Source: Odoribacteraceae bacterium
GTDB taxonomy: Bacteria > Bacteroidota > Bacteroidia > Bacteroidales > Marinifilaceae
Direction of reading: 5' to 3'
Assembly: GCA_031267995.1 (NCBI GenBank)
Contig: JAIRXZ010000119.1
Coordinates: 1 to 10,197 of the forward strand
Length of the DNA stretch: 10,197 nucleotides
Shown: in pieces, positions 6,102-10,197 of the stretch
How positions within the stretch are numbered: position 1 is the stretch's first letter
How the letters are laid out: every line of letters starts with the position of its first letter
Position numbers and translations under genes: made by a program
The notes under the pieces: generated by a model
The model's input: only the letters and a program-made list of their open reading frames with translations
Told to the model about the DNA's origin: nothing
Database searches by the model: none

Positions 6102-7259
6102 ATGAACGACATGAATATCAACCTGCAATCCTTCCAAACGCTGGAGACGCCTTTTTACTATTACGACCTCGACCTGCTGCACGAGACGCTCCGCGCGGCT
6201 GTCGACGAGGCCTCCAAGCATTACTTCGAGCTGCACTACGCCGTCAAGGCCAACGCCAACCCTCGCCTGCTGGAGGTGATCAACCGCCATGGCCTGGGCG
6301 CCGACTGCGTCAGTGGCAACGAGATACGCGCCGCCATCGCTGCCGGTTTCCCCGCCGACACGATCGTTTACGCGGGCGTGGGGAAGACCGATCGCGAGAT
6401 TCGCCTGGCGCTGGAGGCCGGCATCGGCTGCTTCAACTGCGAGTCGTTCCCGGAGCTGGAGGTGATCAACGGCCTGGCCGCCTCGCTGGGCGTTCGCGCC
6501 CGCGTTGCCCTGCGCGTGAATCCTAACGTGGACGCCCACACGCACCACCACATCACCACCGGCATGGAGGAGAACAAGTTCGGCTTTCAATTGGATGAGG
6601 TGGTGGAGGCCGTCGACCGTTGCCGCTTCCTGCCGCACCTCAATTGGATGGGGCTGCATTTCCACGTCGGCTCGCAAATCACTGATCCCACGGTTTTCCG
6701 CGCACTTGTCGACAGGGTAAACGATCTCCAGAGCTTCCTCGTCGAATGCGGTATGGCGCCGGCGGAAGTCAACTTCGGCGGTGGCCTGGGGGTGGATTAC
6801 GACGACCCGGACGGGTGCCCGGTGCCCGATTTCGCCACTTACTTCGGCATTTTTGCCGATCATTTCGAGGCGCGCGAGGGGCAGCGGGTGCATTTCGAGC
6901 CGGGGCGGTCGATCGTGGCGCAGTGCGGGACGCTTGTTTCCCGCGTAACTTTCGTGAAAGAGGGGCGGCACAAGCGGTTTGTCATCCTGGACGCCGGCAT
7001 GAGCGACCTCATTCGCCCTGCCCTCTACCAGGCGCACCATCGGATCGAGAATCTGACCAATCCCTCCGGGGAGACGGCCGTGTACGACGTCGTCGGCCCC
7101 ATTTGCGAGTCTGCCGATTGCTTTGATAAAGAGGTGGTACTGCCCATCGCCCACCGCGGCGACCTGGTGGCGCTCCGCTCCTGCGGCGCTTACGGCGAGG
7201 TGATGGCCTCGCGCTATAACTTGCGCGATTTGCCCGCCGCGCGCTTCGCTGGGGTGTGA
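6102..7259 (+). CDS. lysA: Diaminopimelate decarboxylase
   Basis: It removes CO2 from meso-diaminopimelate to give L-lysine, the last step of the pathway begun by the upstream aspartokinase. It is a PLP enzyme of fold type III (alanine racemase-like barrel plus beta domain). The PLP lysine is K49 in YAVKANANP. Also visible are HFHVGSQI (186-193), the phosphate-binding GGGLGVDY (226-233), EPGRSIV (266-272), the active-site cysteine C335 in CESADCF (335-341), and the PLP-contacting Y364 in GAYGEVMASRYN (362-373). The 385-residue length is normal for Bacteroidetes. The ATG at 6102 follows the lysC stop with no gap. A second in-frame ATG at 6111 is possible, but the abutting one fits coupling better. 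All key residues are present, so the gene should be functional. Confidence 0.96.
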   Translation: MNDMNINLQSFQTLETPFYYYDLDLLHETLRAAVDEASKHYFELHYAVKANANPRLLEVINRHGLGADCVSGNEIRAAIAAGFPADTIVYAGVGKTDREIRLALEAGIGCFNCESFPELEVINGLAASLGVRARVALRVNPNVDAHTHHHITTGMEENKFGFQLDEVVEAVDRCRFLPHLNWMGLHFHVGSQITDPTVFRALVDRVNDLQSFLVECGMAPAEVNFGGGLGVDYDDPDGCPVPDFATYFGIFADHFEAREGQRVHFEPGRSIVAQCGTLVSRVTFVKEGRHKRFVILDAGMSDLIRPALYQAHHRIENLTNPSGETAVYDVVGPICESADCFDKEVVLPIAHRGDLVALRSCGAYGEVMASRYNLRDLPAARFAGV

Positions 7260-7318
7260 CGGGGAGTTTTATACAGATACCGCCCCCCTCGCTGTTATTG
7301 ATGTTTGATTTTTGTGCG

Positions 7319-7348
7319 CCCCCCGTCGGTTTGAAAGCCGGCGGGGGG
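7319..7348 (+). terminator. Hairpin terminator of lysC-lysA
   Basis: CCCCCCGTCGG (7319-7329) pairs with CCGGCGGGGGG (7338-7348) to form an 11-bp stem with one T-G wobble around the loop TTTGAAAG. It lies about 60 bp after the lysA stop. The sequence after it is only moderately T-rich (ACTTGCTTTCTC). Confidence 0.65.
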
Positions 7349-7453
7349 ACTTGCTTTCTCGCCGAAATTATTATTACTTCGCGTTGCTCGCTTACACCGG
7401 CGCGGGTTTTCTTCGACCAACTCCCGCGCGACTAACACGAAAACAACACACAC

Positions 7454-8728
7454 ATGGCAAAGAAAAGAAAACAACAATCGTCCCAACAAAACCGCACCAA
7501 ACAGGCGCGGAGCAAAAGCAGCGTCGAACGAAAAACGGCCATTATCCAAAAGATCCTGCTCATGCGCGGTCGCGACCCCCACCTGCTCGACCGCCTGACC
7601 AAGGCGCAGCGGCAGCAATTCCTGTTCGCGGAGGTGGAGCCGCCGAAGTTTGTCGTCACACCGGGGTGCCGCGTTCCCCGCCAGCTGGTGAGCATGATGC
7701 ACAGCTCCGTACAGCGTTTTCTCCGCGAGCGTTGTTACGGCGATCCGGCAATGGGGCTGACTTATCTCGATCTGGTGACCGTCGGTCTCGGCCTCTTTAT
7801 CCAGGCCAAGGGGTTTTTCGAGCTGGAAAGCCCCATCGCCTTCTCCCCGGAGCAACAGGAGGTTATCGACTCCCTCTACGTGATGTTCCAGGAGGAGACC
7901 ATCTGGCAAATGACCGAGCCGGTGGGCAGCCACATGCGCGACCTCGTGCTGACGCTCTCCAAGATGAACTTCCGCGTCTACGGTTTTGACTGGCCGATGC
8001 CATCGGAAATTGGGGTTGGATACGCCAAGAGTACCTTCGTCCTCACGTCTGAGGAGTGCGAGGAGATCTATTTCCAGCACGAGAATAAACGCCATAAGGC
8101 CTTCCGCGTCAAGTTTGGACAGGTGTGCGACCGCCCCGCCAAACCCGCGCGGATTGACCAGCGACTGATCTATCCCACCGCCGGTTTCGATCTTGTCCCG
8201 TGGCTCAAACCGCGCGAAAAGGTGGGGGGCGATCATTTCGACGTTTATATCCAATCCCACGCCCTCCAGCGCATTAAGGAACGCGTGGACATCTTTCCCG
8301 CGCACCGCCGCAACTTCCGCGTGATGTTGCCGCTGGTTAGCCCGCGCGGTTGCCACATCGACATCTCCGGCGGCCACATGATCGATTGCGGGTTTGACGA
8401 TACGGTTTTTGGTTATTATCCCTTTATCACCCAGGGCGAAAAGATTTTTATTCTCACCTTCCTCCCCCTCATCTCGCCCGGCACGGTGCACGGTGCGAAC
8501 CTGATCAAACGCTTCAAAATGCGCAAGGAGGATTTCGAGTACCTCGGCATGGACAAACTCAGTTTCTTCCGCACCGTCGACTTTGACCAGGTGCCCGTGT
8601 TGCGCGACGCGCTGATGGAAACCGGCCTCGAATACATGCTGGATTTGGAACTAACGGACTGTCTGCCATTCGAGATAGACCAAAAAAAGACCGCCATCGT
8701 CAAGAAGTTTTTCGAGCATTTTTCCTGA
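7454..8728 (+). CDS. Conserved-looking cytosolic protein of unknown function (424 aa)
   Basis: I do not recognise this family. The N-terminus (1-28) is very rich in Lys, Arg, Gln and Ser and looks disordered and nucleic-acid-friendly. Residues 29-75 are helical (VERKTAIIQKILLMRG, RLTKAQRQQFLFAEVE). The rest has normal globular composition with no signal peptide or membrane segment. A SHALQRIKERVDIFP motif at about 273-287 resembles the HAxxRxxER signature of DUF4258-like small RNase-fold proteins, but that is only a short motif match. Strands with conserved-looking His and Gly follow (CHIDISGGHMIDCGF, about 298-312; YYPFITQGEKIFILTFLP, about 318-335). The ATG at 7454 is preceded by an A/C-rich leader typical of Bacteroidetes, which often lack a Shine-Dalgarno site. 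The gene stands alone, with hairpins before (7319-7348) and after (8747-8785), so it is probably a single-gene unit. No clear TAnnTTTG promoter box was found. Confidence 0.85.
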   Translation: MAKKRKQQSSQQNRTKQARSKSSVERKTAIIQKILLMRGRDPHLLDRLTKAQRQQFLFAEVEPPKFVVTPGCRVPRQLVSMMHSSVQRFLRERCYGDPAMGLTYLDLVTVGLGLFIQAKGFFELESPIAFSPEQQEVIDSLYVMFQEETIWQMTEPVGSHMRDLVLTLSKMNFRVYGFDWPMPSEIGVGYAKSTFVLTSEECEEIYFQHENKRHKAFRVKFGQVCDRPAKPARIDQRLIYPTAGFDLVPWLKPREKVGGDHFDVYIQSHALQRIKERVDIFPAHRRNFRVMLPLVSPRGCHIDISGGHMIDCGFDDTVFGYYPFITQGEKIFILTFLPLISPGTVHGANLIKRFKMRKEDFEYLGMDKLSFFRTVDFDQVPVLRDALMETGLEYMLDLELTDCLPFEIDQKKTAIVKKFFEHFS

Positions 8729-8746
8729 CAACACCCCCAAAAAACA

Positions 8747-8785
8747 ATCGCCCGGGACGCGCTGTATGGCGACGCCCCGGGCGAT
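8747..8785. terminator. Bidirectional terminator between convergent genes
   Basis: ATCGCCCGGG (8747-8756) pairs perfectly with CCCGGGCGAT (8776-8785) across a 19-nt loop. On the minus strand the stem is followed by TGTTTTTTGG, a good T run, and the hairpin begins 2 bp after the stop of the small HMA gene. On the plus strand the tail (ACTCATTT) is weaker, but the stem lies 18 bp after the stop of the 424-aa gene, so it probably serves both. Confidence 0.8.
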
Positions 8786-8787
8786 AC

Positions 8788-9153
8788 TCATTTCCTGTAC
8801 TTGCAACAGGCCGGCAACGCGGCGTACACGGCATCCGTTGCCCGCGCCTCCCCCGCGTCATGTCCGACGGCGGCCAATGCCCGCGCCACCGCGGCGGGTG
8901 ACGTTTTTTGTGGGTCAAAGGACAACGCCAGCCGCTTGCTTTTTTGATCCCAGGTGGCAGAAACCACGCCGGTCACGCCTTTCGCGCACTTCTCTATGCG
9001 GGTTTTGCACATCCCGCAACTCCCTTGCACCACCAGCGTGTCCTGTTTCACCGCGGCGGCATCCATCAACCGGGAGTCGATTCCCGTTGCCCGCCCGTCG
9101 CGCGCGGCAAACAAACCGGCGGCGACCATCAATACCAACAATGTTTTCTTCAT
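8788..9153 (-). CDS. Small secreted heavy-metal-associated (HMA) domain protein
   Basis: A 121-residue protein with an N-terminal signal peptide (MKKTLLVLMVAAGLFAA, followed by RDGRATG), so it should act in the periplasm. Residues about 38-100 form an HMA ferredoxin-like fold with the metal-binding loop GSCGMCKTRIE. The ligand cysteines are C46 and C49, spaced CxxC as in copper chaperones, and the consensus GMxCxxC is altered. The fold ends in the typical AVARALAAVGHDA helix. A tail (ALPACCKYRK, 113-121) adds a CC pair (116-117). It likely binds Cu(I) or a similar soft metal and hands it to the efflux adaptor encoded 46 bp upstream, whose own C-terminus has the same HMA domain and the same CCKYR tail. 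This resemblance points to a duplication within the operon. The metal is an inference from the family. The start ATG begins a standard signal peptide. Confidence 0.9.
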   Translation of the reverse strand: MKKTLLVLMVAAGLFAARDGRATGIDSRLMDAAAVKQDTLVVQGSCGMCKTRIEKCAKGVTGVVSATWDQKSKRLALSFDPQKTSPAAVARALAAVGHDAGEARATDAVYAALPACCKYRK

Positions 9154-9186
9154 ACTTCTGTTTTTTGTGTGTGAAAATAAAAATTA

Positions 9187-9218
9187 AAAAGATAACTCTT
9201 CATTCGCGATACTTGCAA
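9187..9218 (-). promoter_or_regulatory. Possible internal promoter of the small HMA gene
   Basis: On the minus strand TTG (9218-9216), a 21-bp gap and TATCTTTT (9194-9187) resemble the Bacteroidetes promoter pattern with one mismatch in the -7 box. The -33 part lies inside the end of the adaptor gene. The region is AT-rich, so a chance match is likely. Confidence 0.25.
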
Positions 9219-10197
9219 CAGGGAGGCAACGCCTCGTACACCTCGTCCGGTGCGCGGAACTTTCCCGCGTCGTGCCCGGCGGCGGCTAAGGCTCGCGCCA
9301 CCGCGTCGGGAGATGTAACGCCGGCATCCATCCGCAGGTGCAATTGTCGGGAAGCGGCATCCCACGAGGCCTCGCGCACGCCGGGCAGCGACAGGGCGAC
9401 CCCCTCCACGCGCTCGCGGCACATCTCGCAAAGGCCGTTGACGGGCATCGAAAGCGTATCGCCCGCCGGCGCGTTCATCATGCTGCGTTTACCCTCCAGC
9501 TGCGCGCTCGCGTCGACGGCAAACAGACCGTTACTCACCACCTCCTCGCCCGCCGACAAGCCGGAAAGCACCACGTAATCCTCTCCCAGCGAGGCGCCCA
9601 GCTCCACCTCCCGCGCCGCGTAGAGCGCCCCGTTTGTTCCCCGCTCCCGCGTGTAAACAACCGACCGCTTGCCCGTCCACAGCACCGCCGACCGCGGGAT
9701 GATGACGCTTCCCGCCCCCGCCGACGCCGCGGAACGCACCACCCCGCGGGCATACATCCCCGGCTTCAACGCCCCGCGGGGGTTGGGACTTTCCACCCTC
9801 GCCTTCACCACGCGGCTGCTCTTGTCCAGCGTCGGTTCCACCACCGTCACCCGTCCCGTGAAAACCTCTCCGGGCAGCGCCGGCAGGGCATACTCCACCG
9901 GATCGCCCACCCGCAAGTAGGGAAGATCCGCCTCGTGTGCGTTGAAAATCAACCACACGGAGGAGAGATCGGCCAGCTCGAAAAGCGCCGCCCCCGGCGA
10001 CACGTAATCGCCCTCCTCCACGCGCCGGGCGATGACGGTTCCCGCCGCGTCAGCCACGATATCCACGAGAGGCGATGGAACGCCGGAGCGCTCGATGGCA
10101 GCCACCTGATCGGCGGGCAACTTCCACAGGCGCAGCTTCTCCCGTGCCGCCTCCAGCAACGCCGCGTCGCCCCGCGCCGCCTCGATCAGCTCCTGCT
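9200..10197 (-). CDS. CusB-type RND efflux periplasmic adaptor with C-terminal HMA domain (partial, runs off the right edge)
   Basis: This is the C-terminal part of a membrane-fusion adaptor that links an inner-membrane RND metal pump (CusA type) to an outer-membrane channel. The frame is open to the window end (QELIEAARGDAALLEAAREK), so the TTG at 10159 is not the start. In order: the end of the alpha-helical hairpin, the lipoyl/barrel half (VADAAGTVIARRVEEGDYVSPG), LSSVWLIFNAHEADLPYLRVG, GEVFTGRVTVVEPTLDKSSR, LKPGMYARGVV, then the membrane-proximal domain (VIIPRSAVLWTGKRSVVY, LSAGEEVVSNGLFAVDA). A short linker leads to an extra HMA domain (about 9200-9470) with the loop LCEMCRERVEG (CxxC coded at 9419-9430) and a tail ending ALPPCCKYRE. 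The fused HMA probably receives metal in the periplasm. Plain E. coli CusB lacks it. The next gene encodes a soluble paralogue of this domain. Copper or silver is the likely substrate by family, but this is not proven here. Confidence 0.9.
   Translation of the reverse strand, partial: QELIEAARGDAALLEAAREKLRLWKLPADQVAAIERSGVPSPLVDIVADAAGTVIARRVEEGDYVSPGAALFELADLSSVWLIFNAHEADLPYLRVGDPVEYALPALPGEVFTGRVTVVEPTLDKSSRVVKARVESPNPRGALKPGMYARGVVRSAASAGAGSVIIPRSAVLWTGKRSVVYTRERGTNGALYAAREVELGASLGEDYVVLSGLSAGEEVVSNGLFAVDASAQLEGKRSMMNAPAGDTLSMPVNGLCEMCRERVEGVALSLPGVREASWDAASRQLHLRMDAGVTSPDAVARALAAAGHDAGKFRAPDEVYEALPPCCKYRE

Noticed and set aside
4752..7154. Long minus-strand open frames opposite lysC and lysA.
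   Set aside because: Antisense shadows; the plus strand has complete catalytic motifs for both enzymes.

Overview
The window comes from a GC-rich member of the Bacteroidales. The evidence is a FimA/Mfa1-type fimbrillin lipoprotein carrying a BACON-like module, aspartokinase and diaminopimelate decarboxylase forms typical of Bacteroidetes, and promoter-like sequences that fit the Bacteroidetes sigma factor pattern (TTTG, about 20 bp, TAnnTTTG). Genus cannot be fixed from the sequence; an Alistipes- or Odoribacter-like gut lineage is only a guess. No tRNA, rRNA, transposase or integrase was seen.

Left part (1-4766). A very large cell-surface fimbrillin/adhesin gene lies on the minus strand (3848 down to 350). 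It is split by a frameshift near 2793-2797: the fimbrillin part (2778-3848) stops at a TGA, and the next frame continues with the missing fimbrillin C-terminus followed by several immunoglobulin-like domains (350-2722). The gene is flanked by two tandem arrays of unrelated sequence that share the same 21-bp period. Array 1 (46-276, 3' of the gene) has 11 exact copies of the palindrome CACGTACGTG, spaced exactly 21 bp apart. Array 2 (4157-4596, 5' of the gene) has 21 units built on the inverted pair GTGAT/ATCAC, with one 20-bp unit. In both arrays the spacers occur in both orientations. This is the least explained part of the window and the best candidate for something new.

Middle (4767-7348). 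lysC (aspartokinase) and lysA (diaminopimelate decarboxylase) form a plus-strand operon with no gap between stop and start, behind a good candidate promoter and ahead of a strong hairpin. They encode the first and last steps of the diaminopimelate/lysine pathway, which also feeds peptidoglycan.

Right part (7454-10197). A plus-strand gene of unknown function (424 aa) converges on a minus-strand metal-efflux operon, with a shared hairpin terminator between them. The operon holds the C-terminal part of a CusB-type RND adaptor with a fused heavy-metal-associated (HMA) domain, followed by a small secreted HMA protein. The small protein closely resembles that fused tail, so the two look like products of a duplication. 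The adaptor gene runs off the right edge.
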